This document shows positions 13,709 to 25,866 of a stretch of 64,000 nt of DNA, piece after piece. The position numbers and the translations under genes were made by a program. Positions within the stretch are counted from its first letter, which is position 1. The number at the start of each line of letters is the position of its first letter. Under the pieces are notes generated by a model. That model searched no databases. It was not told the origin of the DNA and saw only the letters and a program-made list of their open reading frames with translations. The stretch spans positions 9,260,267 to 9,324,266 of the forward strand of contig NC_049979.1 in NCBI RefSeq assembly GCF_000003815.2, given 5' to 3'. Source of the DNA: Branchiostoma floridae. Taxonomy: Eukaryota; Chordata; Leptocardii; Amphioxiformes; Branchiostomatidae.

Positions 13709-14527
13709 CTTATGCATCTTGCACATCGCCCCCAGTGCCTTGACATCGTGGTTCTGGTGCTTGCCATCCTCCAGGCACTGGTAGCAGACCGGGATCTTGC
13801 ACATGATGCAAAACATGGAGATGTTTTCGTCGGTATGGCGGATGCAAGTGGACACACCCTGAGACGTCTGGTTACGGGCCTTCATGGCGGCTTTCCCCAG
13901 GGCAGGGGACACAAGGGTGTGCTTGGCCAGGGGACCCCGGAGAGGGTGACAGTTCTCTCGGCACTTGTCACAGTAGTAGACGGAGCACTGCTCACACATG
14001 ACGGTGGCATCGTTCGGGGCTTGGCCGACGCAGAGCTGGCACTTGATGACGATATTCTTGGTTTCTTCATACTTCTCGACGATCGTCTGCAGCGCTTTGT
14101 TCCGCGGGAAGCCCTGGACGCCGAGGTCGTCCAGGTAGGTGGTGCGGCGGCACTGCGGGCAGCGTATGCACGAGGTGGTGGTGGAGATGGATGAGCTGGC
14201 GCTGACTGTGGAGAAGGCGGGCGAGCTGGGACAGGTCGCCGCGTAGCCGCTCAGGCTCGCCCCGTACCCGGAATCCGCCTCACTGTACAGGCTCAGCTTG
14301 TCGAACTTGTCGAGATCGGTGTAATCGTAGGCGGACGAGTAGTCCGAGCCCGGGGAGGAGATGGTGGAGTGGCGGTAGCTTAGCGCGTCCTCCTCCGTGG
14401 GCTTGAGCCCGTAGGTCTGAGTCACCTGGCTCGCCGCGCACGACAAGCAGATGCTGTGTTGGCACGGCAGGATGATGGGGACGTTGAAGAAGCATCGACA
14501 AACAGGGCACTTCAGTTCCTCCTCCAT
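13709..14527 (-). CDS. TRIM9: TRIM9/TRIM67-like E3 ubiquitin ligase, first coding exon
   Basis: This 273-codon exon encodes the N-terminal half of a C-I subfamily TRIM protein, an E3 ligase that in vertebrates acts in neurons and in axon guidance. Start: ATG at 14527, giving MEEELKCPVC, the family N-terminus; an in-frame ATG at 14563 would add 12 residues. RING ligands are C7, C10, C22, H24, C27, C30, C123 and C126. As in TRIM9/67 the RING is split by a long Ser/Tyr-rich insert containing the conserved LSLYSEADSGYG motif (about residues 79-89). B-box1 starts with C163/C166 and B-box2 with C228/H231, ending at H257/H260. The exon ends in GALGAM-x-K-x-HK followed by GTAGGT, phase 0, as in vertebrates. 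Coiled coil, COS, FN3 and SPRY must lie beyond the left edge. I read it as the pre-duplication counterpart of both vertebrate genes. Confidence 0.93.
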
Positions 14528-14639
14528 CCCGAACGACCCCCGATCTCCCGCCACGGAAAACATGCATGCACCCTCCGAAACGCGCCCGACAGAAACCCGG
14601 CTGATCGGCCCGCACACCTCTGTGTTGTGTTGATGTATT

Positions 14640-14760
14640 CAATTTGAATTAATTGACCACACAGAGCGCATGCCCAATGTGATTACTCATCGGCCAATGG
14701 GAAAGGAGGGCGTTTTGAAGTTATTACTCTGTATTCGTCACATTCCGACGAAAAAATGAC
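14640..14760 (-). promoter_or_regulatory. Likely promoter-proximal region of the TRIM9/67-like gene
   Basis: The GC- and CpG-rich first exon (about 13.85-14.63 kb) gives way here to a segment with a CCAAT motif at 14694-14698, reading ATTGG on the transcribed strand. It lies about 170 bp upstream of the chosen ATG. No TATA box is evident. This is inference from position and composition. Confidence 0.3.
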
Positions 14761-16060
14761 TGCAAAACAGAAAAGAAAATGTGAATATATTTTATGGCTA
14801 ATACAACAATGGAAATGTCTTGACACAGGGGAATGTGGTACTGTTAGAAATGTTAGCATTGACTGAGAAAACTTACTACTTTGTCACCCAAGTATCATCA
14901 CTTCTTTTGAATATCGAATCAAGGATCTAGGCCTGTACTTTTATTGTATCATACGGTTAAATGTATCGAAGTATTAAGGAATGTGTTTTGAATACACATA
15001 TTTGCCTCTCTACTTACTTTAACCTCACACAGTCACACCTGACATGTTCCAGCAGTACGTTTCTTAGTGTCAATATTAGAAACCTGGAAACCAACTTTCC
15101 ATTGATGCAACGTTAATTTTTTTCCATTAGAGTAAGACTCTGACAGGGGATGGAATCCGCATCTACGACTTTCAGAAAAGCGAGTACATCAATAAACAGA
15201 AACACAGATTATTCGTTGTCTGTGTCAGAACGCAAATCTTTCTGGTTCATCAGACTGTCAGACCGACTGAATAAATTTATCCCTTTTTATCCATGTACGT
15301 AGTACTAGTATGTGATATTCTTACGTAGGACCTTTGAGTTGTGTCAATTGGTTGTGTCCGTCCTTGTTCTGTTTTACAAATAGCCTTACTGGGCAACACT
15401 GAAAAGAGCGCATAACATCAACACAGGAGACATATCACTGGGGAAAAGCGCTTCCTAGTGGGTAGTTGGCAAACTGCAAATATACTATGCGTATCCTACT
15501 TGTGAAGAATTCCTGGTTCCAGTTCCGGATGTCAACATTTCCACAAGTCCAATGACGTTTAACGTATGAAAAATAACTTTGCATCTCTATGCATAAAAAT
15601 GCAATAGCAAGATGCAATTCGCACTCCGTAACCTTTTCAGACTCTTTTCAGTTATTCCAACATAACATCATGCAACAAGTAACAGTTTGAAATACCGATG
15701 GGGGTGATACAACTTTCACATACACTACAGAACTGTAACGTGGATGTTCCCCCTCCTAGCAACCCGAAAAGTATAGGTCAGGGAGGCTATAAATATATCT
15801 GAAGCTCTTTAAGTAGATACTTACGTTAGTACCCTTTTCAACATAGAAAGGACGCTTGTCCGAAACCCTCACCCGCGGACTGAATGGAACGTCCCCGACA
15901 GGTAATGTTACGTCAGCGACAGTACCAACCTGAGCATTTCGTTTACCGTTCACACCTTTGACCCTTCTTTATTCAACATCGTCGTCCTTAAATGATCTCA
16001 AATAACTTATTTTACGGGTCGGTTACAGTTTGGGCGTGAAAGCCAAACCGACAAACTGGA
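14761..16060. other. Intergenic spacer between divergent TRIM9/67-like and APMAP genes
   Basis: The two genes are transcribed away from each other with about 1.6 kb between their start codons. I see no ORF of interest, no RNA gene and no clear repeat in this stretch. Confidence 0.6.
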
Positions 16061-16120
16061 ACGGTCTATAAGTAACCACTGAAGTAGCTGCGGGCATGTC
16101 GTAGGTTTGACACGTGCAAC
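16061..16120 (+). promoter_or_regulatory. Probable APMAP core promoter elements
   Basis: A TATAAG box lies at 16067-16072 and a canonical E-box CACGTG at 16111-16116, about 100 and 55 bp upstream of the APMAP start codon at 16169. The spacing is compatible with a short 5' leader beginning near 16097. Identified by eye only. Confidence 0.35.
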
Positions 16121-16168
16121 TCAGGAGAAGTAACAACTTCTAGTTACGCAGCAGTGACGGAGGGAAGG

Positions 16169-19100
16169 ATGGAGCACCCCCGACAGAGAAAGAAGGGGAG
16201 GAAGGCTGAAGGTTCTAAAGAGAAAAGAAGCCCTGGGAAGCCACTGGACAGGAAACACCAAACGCAGCAGACAAGGTGTGTATTCCCCCCACAACAACCA
16301 GTCAGCACCGTGTTTCACTCGAGTCATATTTGTTTTCGGGCACTGTACAAATTTGTTCACAGTTGGTGAGTCCTAAGAGATCCTAAGAGCATAATCGATT
16401 GCCTGTTTACAGGTAATTCCAAGGCAAGTGACCGCCCGCCTTGTATGTCTTTGGTAAATCGGGTAGATCTAGAGATCTCTAAAGGCAAGCTCGTGGTGCT
16501 GACAGTACAGTGTCTACACAGAGCTGGAGGTGTCTAACGTGTTGGATAGATTTCATTTGAAGATAGTCCCAGAATAGATATTTAATCTCTGGGTATAATC
16601 TATTGTACATAGCGTACAGTTTTGGTTAGCTGTTCTTCCGTTTCCATTTTTTTTACCGCGTGATGCCAGCTATTGTCATGATTGTTGAAGCCAGGTCACT
16701 GGTTTTAATTAAGGAGTCTAGGGCAAAATGCGGGAGTTACCAGACTGTGATCTCTATCAGATAAGAATAGAAGCTATGTACGACATATAGAGAAACTTGA
16801 GATTCTCTGCTGTTTGTACTTCTTGTCACATACTTGTAACAAAGTGGGTGAACTACTTTGGGAACTGCACGGTACGAGGCACAAAGGTTCCATTGTTGAC
16901 AAGCCCGGGGCCTATGCTGCATGTCGCCCGCCATCGGTTCCACCTTGTCGAGCCTGTCTTACCGATTCGAATCTTGGTGTTACCATGTTGTTGACCCTAG
17001 TTACTTCGGTCTATGGCCACCAGTCAATTTTTATAAACAAGAAGCATTTGCCCTTATCAGTTGTATGTGTGACTTGAAGTTACCCTCTACAAAATATCAT
17101 ATCTCATGAAATTGCTCTTACGACTCCATATGTCCCTCCAGCAAAATACGTCATCATCTGACAGGAAAAATTGTTGCTATAAGTCAGTAGTATTACACAC
17201 CAGGCGAGGTAGCAAAACGCGTCGCTTGTTATCTCGTTAACACGATCTTAATTCGGCTTGACAAGCTTCTGGAATTTTAAGCTGTCATCAAACTACTAGT
17301 ATTCAAAGGGGGACCGTCGGGCATGCCCAGATCCTAAAAGGAAATCCGCTATGGACAAATGGGGACTAGACTAAGGGTGTAACAGGCCTTATAGTTGTAC
17401 GGAGGCATTACTCCTATTGCAACTAGCGTTAACTTTGTATTTGTTTATCTTTTGTCTCGGTGATATTGTAGCATCTAAAAACATTTTACTGATGCCTCCA
17501 ACAGAACGCCGTGCGTGCAGTGCCTGGTTGTGTTTTGTGCTTTTCTCGGTTTGCTGACCACAGTCCTAATGATCCTTCCCTGCCCTGCGGACCCACAGGA
17601 GTACAGGTATGCACAATCTGCCATCTACATCTCTGTCAAATTATTCACCTGTGAGTTCGAAAAGACACTTGGACTGTGACAAGTGCACAATGACCAAATG
17701 GTGTGCAAAACAAATTTGCGGCTTATCCCCAAGGGAAGACTGTCTGGAAGCCAAACGGTAGCTAGGGCCTCACGGGCCAGTTTGTCGGGTCTAGGACTGA
17801 TATGCCCTCGATGAAATTTTGCATTGACTTCCCCGAGGCAATGCCGTCTGGCTTCTATGTTGTTCGGCAGTGTACCGGATGACCAATACAAAACTCAACC
17901 TACAACCATCTTACAACCTTAAATCGTGTATCAAGGCTCATTTGATAGCGGCATGGTTTTCGATGATCCAAACGGTTTTTGTTTGTTTCTTAATTTGTTT
18001 ATAACATTACATTGTCTATAACGTTACATGCATTGCCTTTCCAGCGCAGAGTTGCGTTAGCTTGGCTAAATGATAGACAATGGATAATGGATAATAAATG
18101 AATAGATATCATGGTCAGTGATACCTTTCTACAGCTTCTCCGCCCCTCCCAAGCTCGAAGGACCGCTTGCACCAAACACCATTCTGAGTAGAGCTGAGCA
18201 TTTCGTGGAAGGCAAGGTCGCCGGGCCAGAGTCGCTCGTGACGTACAAAGGTACTGCACAGGAACCTGCACTGCACAGGACAGGTTCAGTCGTTCAGCCC
18301 CCGTCTGTAGGAAAAGTTTCGTCAAACTGACCAAATACCAGGAAATGTTCCAGTCGTTTAAAGTTTCCTGAAAAGGACAGGCTCTGTTTTTTGTTTGTTT
18401 GATTGTTTGGATTAACCCATGTTCTATACCTTGCCTTGATACGCAAATAGTTCTTAAAAAATCATAGGCCCTGTTCACATAATCATTTAACGTAATATAT
18501 ATATATGTATTCAGGGAGGGGAACCTTTAGTAATTCCATTTTACTTCAGATTTCTTTCAAGACAGTCGCGATACAATAATCTATCGATCATTCTGTATCT
18601 CCAATTTATTTCTTACATTCGGTTAATTGTATGACACGCAATTGTATGGAATGAATTGTATAGCATAGATATTCCATGTGTTTATTATTGTGTAGAAGGA
18701 TGTTGACTCTTCCTGCCTATACCACAGGTGACCTGTACACCGGTACAGCGGATGGAAGGGTGTTGAGGATACGTGGCGAGGAGGTGACACTTGTCGGCCG
18801 AACAGGGACGCCTCCTTGCGGTAACCTGCTATCCCTTTTTCTCGCCGGTCCATTCGACGGGACCTCTGTACTTCTGAACCAACGGTTGACCAAACGTCGC
18901 CCCTCCGTAGTTTCGTAGTCCACTTGTCATTGAGTGGTCTCATAAAAAGAGACTCAGTGACGGCCGTAGTCGTAGTTGTGTCTCTCCAAGCTGAGGTTGA
19001 ATCGCGCAGATGTAGTAGTACAGTCAAACCTGCCCAAGACGACCACCCGGGGGACCGGGAAAAAGCGGTCGATTTGGACAGGTGGTCGCTGAGAAGAATA

Positions 19101-22100
19101 TCGACTCAAAACATGCCTGGTGCAAAGTATAAATGGTTTCCGTTGTGTTTAATGGCAAATAGCAAGCACACTGCACGCACGCAAAGAAGCGAGGTCTTTT
19201 ATGTCAAATGCACACTGTAAATTGTAAATTCAACCCCAAGCTTTTATCGAGCTTTTATACGATACAGTGTTTTAAAGCACAATATTTGTACACGAACGTT
19301 TTAGACAGTAAGGGAACTTTGATGCTGTCAGTTACCACACAAGCCGATATGCGTCGCTGTGTTCTTGATCGCCGTATCTGAAATAACTACGGTGCACCTT
19401 TCGAATTCGATGTCCGGTACGTCCCGATAGCGTACCCACGGGTGAATGTACAGTACAGTTGGACAAAAGCACTCACACAGATCTTTCTTAAAAAGGTATG
19501 AGCTACACAGGTCTTTCTTAAAAAAGTATGAGGCTATATACGTTTCAGCATTCGTTCACTTTATAATGCCATAGATTTTTAAAAAAACTTCTGTAACAGC
19601 TAAATTCGGATTTTCTTACAACGGATTTTTCACTCATATTACAGTAGACTGCCCCATTGACCGCCGCCATCTTTATTCTAAACATAACATCATAATGGCA
19701 GTCAAAATCCGACGCAAACTGGCCGATTTCGGCAAAAAATCGCGCTAGTTATCATCAAAAAGTCGATGAAAACCCTCAATTTTGAAAACAATGCGGTCGT
19801 TAGGGGTCCTAATTTGGGCCGGTCGCGGTCGCGTTGGCCAGGTGGTCGTTGAGAAAAGGTCGCTTAATGCTTACGTCAATGGGAAAAAAAATCGGGACCG
19901 AGAAAAAGCGGTCGAAATGGCCAGGTGGTCGCTGAGAAGAGGTCGTACACGGGCGCTCTTCCTATCTGCGCGATTCAACCTCTGCTTGGAGAATATGTCT
20001 CAGGGACATTTTGCATGTATATATGAGGAAGAGCTTAGGAAAGTCGCTGCGCCTTTATTTCAATAAAGATTACCGTTACTAAAGCATTCTTTTCAGCCAT
20101 CAGCTGAACAAATAAACCAGTTCCAACAGCTACGAGAGCTAATCCCAAAGGCCTACCAAAGTAAACACTTAAGATAAGAATTTCAAAATGCTACAGCTTG
20201 ATACACATCACTGTATGGGTCGCATTCAACAGCTTTCGTCCAAGATGCGGGAAACTTTTATATGCATTTCTGCTAGAGTTACAGTACAAATATATTATAT
20301 TCATAAAACTTACGAAAACACATCCCAACGATGTAATGCATTTGGGGGGGGGGGGGGTCGGGGTCTGACGTGAACAAGCCCTTGAGATGAGAAAAATAGG
20401 CAAATAATTCGAGAGCGGTGGGTTATTTTCCGTTTAAGTGAGCGGAAAACGTCTTGAGTTGTACTAATGATTCATATTCATATTTTCCTTCTATAGGCAC
20501 CTATGAAACTGAGCCTACCTGCGGTCGCCCACTGGGCATGCGCGTGGACAGTCTGGGTAACCTGTACATAGCAGACGCGTACCTGGGACTGTTGAAGATG
20601 AACATCAGCACAGGTGAGCTGACGTGTCGTGAGGAGTCGTGTGAGGTGACAGAATTGGTGCGGGAGGCCATGGCATCTACGTCTTAGTAGCTAAGGGCAG
20701 AATTTCAAAACAAGAGTTCGAAGAATGCCGAAAGTACAGTTAATGTCATGAATAATTTCAGTGTGGCGTGGTTACTAAGAACGTTCAGCTAGCGGGACGA
20801 TTAGCTTTCATCTTTTGACAACGGATTTTTGATATAATGAACGGAAAGGCTGATCAAACGAGACAAGATCGCTACAAAAGCACAACCCTCATGGTTCTAG
20901 GCCCAAACACCCTGCAGTTACACCACATGATCCCAAACATAGTGCTGCAAACGTCGCTTCATAAGAAACAGCCCTAGCACTTAGAACTACGCCATAGCTC
21001 CAGTTTACACCACGATCCAACCATGCTATATTAACTCAGGAAAAGCGGAAGTAGTTGTCATTGGTGCTGAAGTTCCATCTCAGCGGTAAATGTGTGAAGC
21101 GGGCAGGGAAAGTACAGTCAAGCAGGTTTCCCACGTCAAGCTAGCGCGTCAGAGTTCCAAACTTGAATATATTGAACAACTAAATAAAAAGATAACGTTA
21201 CCCATGTGCATCTTTTGTGTGTTAGCACCGTGGATATCTGATTTCCATTGTCATTTGTTACAGGAGAGCATAAAACACTCATCCCGATGGACGTAGAGGT
21301 AGCGGGTCATAAGATGATGTTTCCGAACGATCTGGCGATGGACCAGGATGGAGTTATTTACCTCAGCGACTCTAGTCTGACGTGGCAGCGTCGTGACGTC
21401 TTCAGTCTTGTGTTGGAGATGAAGCCAGAAGGAAGGTCTGTTTGTTGTTTTTGTTTGTTTGTTTGTTTGTTTGTTTAGGTGCATCATTGTGTCTTCGGTG
21501 GTTAGTTTTAATCTTTCAATCCTGTTAACATTAAAAGTTGTTTTCCTCTTTTGTACCTCTGTGAAATAGAGGTAAGGGTGTTGTTTTCGGTCTGTTTGTT
21601 TGTTTGCCCTGGTTTATACACAAGTGTGTTCCCGCTGCCACGCTACTAGGCTGTTACGACCCTTTTACAGGATGTATACAAGATGTTAACGACATTACAA
21701 GGTCCTTCGTCGAAAAATTTACAACAGCTTTAAATATTTCACTTCGGTATGAGAAAATAAAGGTCTTGTTGAGCACGGTACTATCTTGTGCTCCAGAGTT
21801 TTGCGTTATGACACGAAGACCAAGCAGGTTCGGCAGATCATGGATGGCATCAATTTCGCTAACGGAGTGGAGCTGTCCCCGGACCAGTCGTACCTGGTGG
21901 TGGCCGAGACGTCAACGGCTCGCATCCTGAAGTAAGGGACATTGTCATTACTGTATCGTATCGCAAACATATATGGTGCACTACCCAATGTCGTACCCTT
22001 TGTGCATCATTAAAGAATCCGTTCTCATGATGAATGAAGAATTACTTTAGTATGATATCTAGTCATGTCTGTCTCGTTGTTCTTTGTGGAAGATCTTTTA

Positions 22101-23228
22101 AACACTTGACTCTGTCCGCGTTTTTTAGGAATAATGGCGTTTTGAACAAATGAGGGGACATTGGGTAGTGCTGCGTTAGTCAGAAAGTTTAAGTCATCCT
22201 CACAGGTTTCTAACTCTCCCGTCCGGGGAAATCGACGATGACTGCAACTGCGGTATCGCTACCATTCTCACTAGAGTATGCATCGTACACAACGTGGTGA
22301 ATCATTTTAACATTCTTTGATCAGTCTTCACACAACATATAACTCCATTTGGTGGATCATCACACAATAGATACGATAGAGACTTTATTAGAGAGGTGTT
22401 TATAAAGCAAAACGTCTGAATATTGTGTGTTTACCACGATGTAGCATATGTTACAGTTATATGTATTGCGTTTTTTTCCCGCAAATCTAATACAGACCCT
22501 TTATACAGGCTTTATCTAAGCTTTCGAACTTTCTTCCCAACTTCACATTTTTTCTAGACATCACCTCCGCGGAGACCATGCCGGTAGAACCGAGGTCCTG
22601 GCGGACAACCTCCCCGGACTGCCCGACAACATCCGCCGCAGCAGCCGGGGCGGGTACTGGGTGGCGCTGGCGGCCACCAGGGGGACCAAGGGACCCAATG
22701 TAATGGACGCTATACAGGCCAGGGCTTGGCTGAAAAGGTTAATATTTAAGGTAGGTACATTTTATAACAAGTAAAGTGTGCTTTTTCCGACCGGTAGACA
22801 AAAAAAAACAACCAAAATTTGGCTTGTCGAAATTGAGTCGCTATAAAGAATTCAAAGTTCTTAAAATGTTTCTTCGATTGACATGGCGAGTCTATATAGA
22901 AATTTAGTTGAAGATCACTTCCAAACATTTCTAGTGACATCCATCACTCTTCTCCAGCTTCACTAGAAATGACAACTACTAATACAAAAGTATATTCCTT
23001 TTGTTCCAGACAATACCCACGACTTTGCTCCTCCATGCTGCCCCGAAGTATGGACTGATATTAGAGATAGACGAGACAGGGACCATCGTCGCCAGCTATC
23101 ACGACCCTGACGCAGCAAGCATCGCCGGTGGAAGCGAGATTCACGAGCACGACGGGCACCTGTACATAGGGTCATACTTTGCAAGGTTTATCGGGAAACT
23201 AGCCATGGAAGAACTTGATCGACTATAA
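16169..23228 (+). CDS. APMAP: Adipocyte plasma membrane-associated protein (APMAP), complete nine-exon gene
   Basis: Single-pass type II membrane protein with a six-bladed strictosidine-synthase/paraoxonase-like beta-propeller. The human protein has arylesterase-type activity. Coding exons: 16169-16275, 17505-17606, 18135-18250, 18728-18820, 20497-20613, 21264-21435, 21797-21931, 22558-22750, 23010-23228. All junctions are GT/AG and phases agree, giving 1254 nt and 417 aa, against 416 for human APMAP. Residues 1-35 are strongly basic (cytosolic), and about 40-60 form the membrane anchor. The lumenal part then follows the family, including PNDLAMDQDG, a Ser/Trp-rich SSLTWQRRD stretch, NGVELSPD, GLPDNIR, GGYW and the C-terminal EIHEHDGHLY. 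Weakest point: exon 1, called from ATG context, basic composition and phase, because the N-terminus is poorly conserved. Confidence 0.93.
17505..17606 (+). CDS. APMAP: APMAP exon 2, transmembrane anchor
   Basis: This 102-nt exon encodes the hydrophobic segment of about 20 residues (CLVVFCAFLGLLTTVLMIL core). The segment is preceded by the basic exon-1 tail and followed by PCPADPQEY. Charge distribution (positive before, neutral or acidic after) predicts a cytosolic N-terminus. Acceptor CAACAG and donor GTATGC flank it. Confidence 0.88.
19051..19097 (+). repeat. Interspersed repeat, copy 1
   Basis: This 47-bp segment matches 19894-19940 with about four or five mismatches by eye. It is preceded by CAGTCAAACCTGCC, a terminus-like motif. 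Together with copy 2 it looks like part of a degraded dispersed element. Confidence 0.6.
19475..19534 (+). repeat. 30-bp tandem duplication
   Basis: Two adjacent near-identical 30-bp units each contain CTTTCTTAAAAA and GTATGAG. They differ at a few positions. The repeat is intronic. Confidence 0.8.
19894..19940 (+). repeat. Interspersed repeat, copy 2
   Basis: This is the second copy of the 47-bp repeat described at 19051-19097, in the same orientation and the same intron, about 840 bp downstream. Confidence 0.6.
21457..21477 (+). repeat. (GTTT)n microsatellite
   Basis: About five copies of GTTT lie just after the exon 6 donor of APMAP. A shorter related stretch lies near 21596-21605. Confidence 0.85.
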
Positions 23229-23434
23229 CTAACTGTTTTATCAGATTTTAGCCTGTAGTATATCAGCCCCAGTTAACAACTTTTAAGAAACAGTGTGTCC
23301 TTAGTTACAATGTATGTTGATTCGAGTGAAGAATCATCTGTGTTGGTAGAATCCATAGTTGAACAGTTTTAAGTATGTTGATATTATAGTTATATTAGTA
23401 GTTATAGGTTGTGGAAGAAATAGCATTTCAGTGG

Positions 23435-23440
23435 AATAAA
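23435..23440 (+). terminator. APMAP polyadenylation signal
   Basis: A canonical AATAAA lies 207 bp after the APMAP stop codon, giving a plausible short 3' UTR. Confidence 0.5.
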
Positions 23441-23583
23441 TTACGCGCGATTAGCTCTCATACTGTGGATAGTGAAATTAGTTCATTTGTTGTATGTTTT
23501 ATATTTGCTGGTGCTATTTTGTGTAAGTATCGTAATAAGTATATTTGTTAACTTGAAAGTTCATCTGTGTTGGTAGAAGTCAT

Positions 23584-23740
23584 TATTGGACTAGTTAAAC
23601 TGTAATATCCAACACAAAAATTGGACTCACACAAATTCTCGACTGAACAGCCGTTCCTTGACAAAGACTGGTGCTGTTCAGTTGAACAATTGGGTGAGTC
23701 CAATTTTTGTTTTGGATATTACAGTTTAACTAGTCCAATA
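23584..23740. repeat. Near-perfect long hairpin (MITE-like foldback)
   Basis: Arms 23584-23630 and 23694-23740 are inverted copies of 47 bp with a single mismatch. They begin TATTGGACTAG and end with a GAGTCC core. The 63-bp centre contains a further inverted pair (ACTGAACAG with CTGTTCAGT). No ORF is present. It is either a young non-autonomous foldback transposon or a structured RNA precursor, and lies about 145 bp beyond the APMAP AATAAA. Confidence 0.85.
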
Positions 23741-25866
23741 AGTATATTTGTTTGTGCCTTTATCTAGACTCGATATTGCTCCATTCGGCCATCATGGTCG
23801 CTTTTCATAGAGGTCGAGTTAGACTCACTGAATGTACACATCATAATCACAGCTGTGAGCACTTAATCAGTCAGTGACGTGTCCTCTTCCAGGATGCCAT
23901 GCGAATTGGGACATAATTTGTATGACTTATCAGAAAATACTGTAATAGCTTTCTTTTAAAAGATAGAATTGTCATGTTTGTGACGTGTGTGATTTGGGTA
24001 GACATCATGAGATATGAATTACGCACATCAGGTTATTGACTTCATAGCAATAATGATCGTGAATCTGGCTAAAACAGTTTAAAGATGGGGTTGCGATGAT
24101 TGGTTCAGCATATGGACGGCAATTAAATACAATGGCATGTTTACAGAAACGCAACCTATTTACAACTCGGTTTATTTATAAACAGAAGGCAAAGACAGAG
24201 AGATTCTTTGTATATTTTTTTGTGTTATAGCTAGCCGGTAAGCCTAGGGCAGTACGGAATATTTAACAAAGTTATGTTCCATGGTACAAACCGACAACAC
24301 AAGTACCGACATCCAGTGCCCTGTTTTCTCTACTTTTGTCTAGATTCTTCCTCATACAGCTTGGTTCAAACACTAAAGCTTCAGTTGTCGGTTTTACTGT
24401 AACTTCGCCCTTCCTCGCAACCATGTAGTCCATTAGTTGAAAGTCTTACCCCTGAGCTTATCACCCACTGAAAAAGTTGTCGTTATCATTACACCAGGAA
24501 AAATGACAAACTCGGTTATCTGAAATGAGAAGTTTATTTTTTTGACAGCAGTGATAGCAGATATCACCAAATGGTGATGCTTTTGATACAGATAGCTATG
24601 GGTACAGTTGTGGAAACTCACCAGTATCTAATTGACAGGCAGGCGCTGCATCTCCAGAACGATTTGTATCAGCAAATAGGTTCAGTAAGATTGGAAAAAT
24701 GTTGCTTTGTCACTGGATTTTGTTACTATTCATGAGCAGCGTCAGTGAAACATGATACTGGTCTGTCTGTCATTTCCATGTGGCGATGCGGCTACAATAA
24801 TAGTTATACATTGTTGTGATAGGTACTTCACCACAAACATAAGAAAAACGATATGTAGATATTTGAATGTATGCACGATCTCTACACAAAGTAGAAGTAA
24901 CTTCTAGATATTACTGAAGACTCCATCGATATGAATGTCTAAGTATGTCTATTTTACACACACAACTGATAATGGCGTCACATATCTGGTCTAGACCGGT
25001 CTTCCTTTTATATCGCCTTATTCACACTACAGGCTCTTTCCTATCTGCAACTTCTGGAATAGTTTGTCTTTATTTGGCACGTATTTCAGACAAAACTATT
25101 GCACTCTCATCTGCTTCGTGTGCTTCTCATAGTCTGCTTGCACGGTACAGTCAGGACACACACTGTGATAGAGTCAAGGTCAACGGCAAGTCAGACAACT
25201 ATGGCGGCCTGAACATGACGGGTTCGTGTGTTCGGTACTGCCATCTTCTTCTTCAATGATTAATCTCAGTTACTTCAACTAACGTTACATCAGTACACAC
25301 CTACGTTCGTAGTCGGTACATATCGTGAAAATAATTGCTATCATCATGAAAAAATACATCATTGTCTGAATTCTCCGTCACCCCCATCAAATGCAAGGGT
25401 TTGAGGATAGTTGTTTCTTGTTTCTTATTTTTTTTACATTGACGATTTTCTTAGATTGGTTAACGTTGCTTTATTTATGTTCTTTTTGTACATGCTTAAG
25501 AAAAGGCTAGTGGTTCACACAAAGTAATTTTCCTTCTTCTACTTTGAGAAGTAACATTACAGTTCTAGACTAAAGCAACGAGGCAGCTGCGTGGACCTAG
25601 ATATCACTTATTACTGAGGCTATCATGGTCTGGAGAATGATACCCCTATCTCATTGATCGCAAGTGAAATGCTTAAGGTTTGTTTCCTTTGCAGCATTGC
25701 CTACAGCATTTCTAGTCGAAAGCTGATGAAAACCTCAAGTGCCCAACTAAAAATCCAGACCCAATGCAACAGGGTGGTGTTTGGCATAAAATATCAATTA
25801 ATCTTTGTGTATAGCATATACAAAAAGGTGGTTTCTTTAGTTAATCAAGTAAAGTGTTTATCTGTG
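23741..25866. other. Convergent intergenic spacer, APMAP to TRIM-A
   Basis: The two genes point toward each other here. I found no conserved ORF. A TTTATT at 25470-25475 could serve as the minus-strand AATAAA for TRIM-A, about 390 bp after its stop codon. Otherwise it is unremarkable AT-rich sequence. Confidence 0.5.

Larger units (their letters stand above)
18821..20496 (+). other. APMAP intron 4 with interspersed repeats
   Basis: This is the largest APMAP intron (1.68 kb). It carries GACCACC/GGTGGTCGCTGAGAAGA-type repeats (19051-19097 and 19894-19940, plus a shorter third copy near 19829-19866), a 30-bp direct duplication (19475-19534) and a G homopolymer run near 20344-20357. No conserved ORF is seen. 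Confidence 0.7.

Noticed and set aside
13673-14194. Plus-strand ORF of 173 codons opposite the TRIM9-like exon
   Set aside because: Shadow ORF in a GC-rich exon, with no family similarity.
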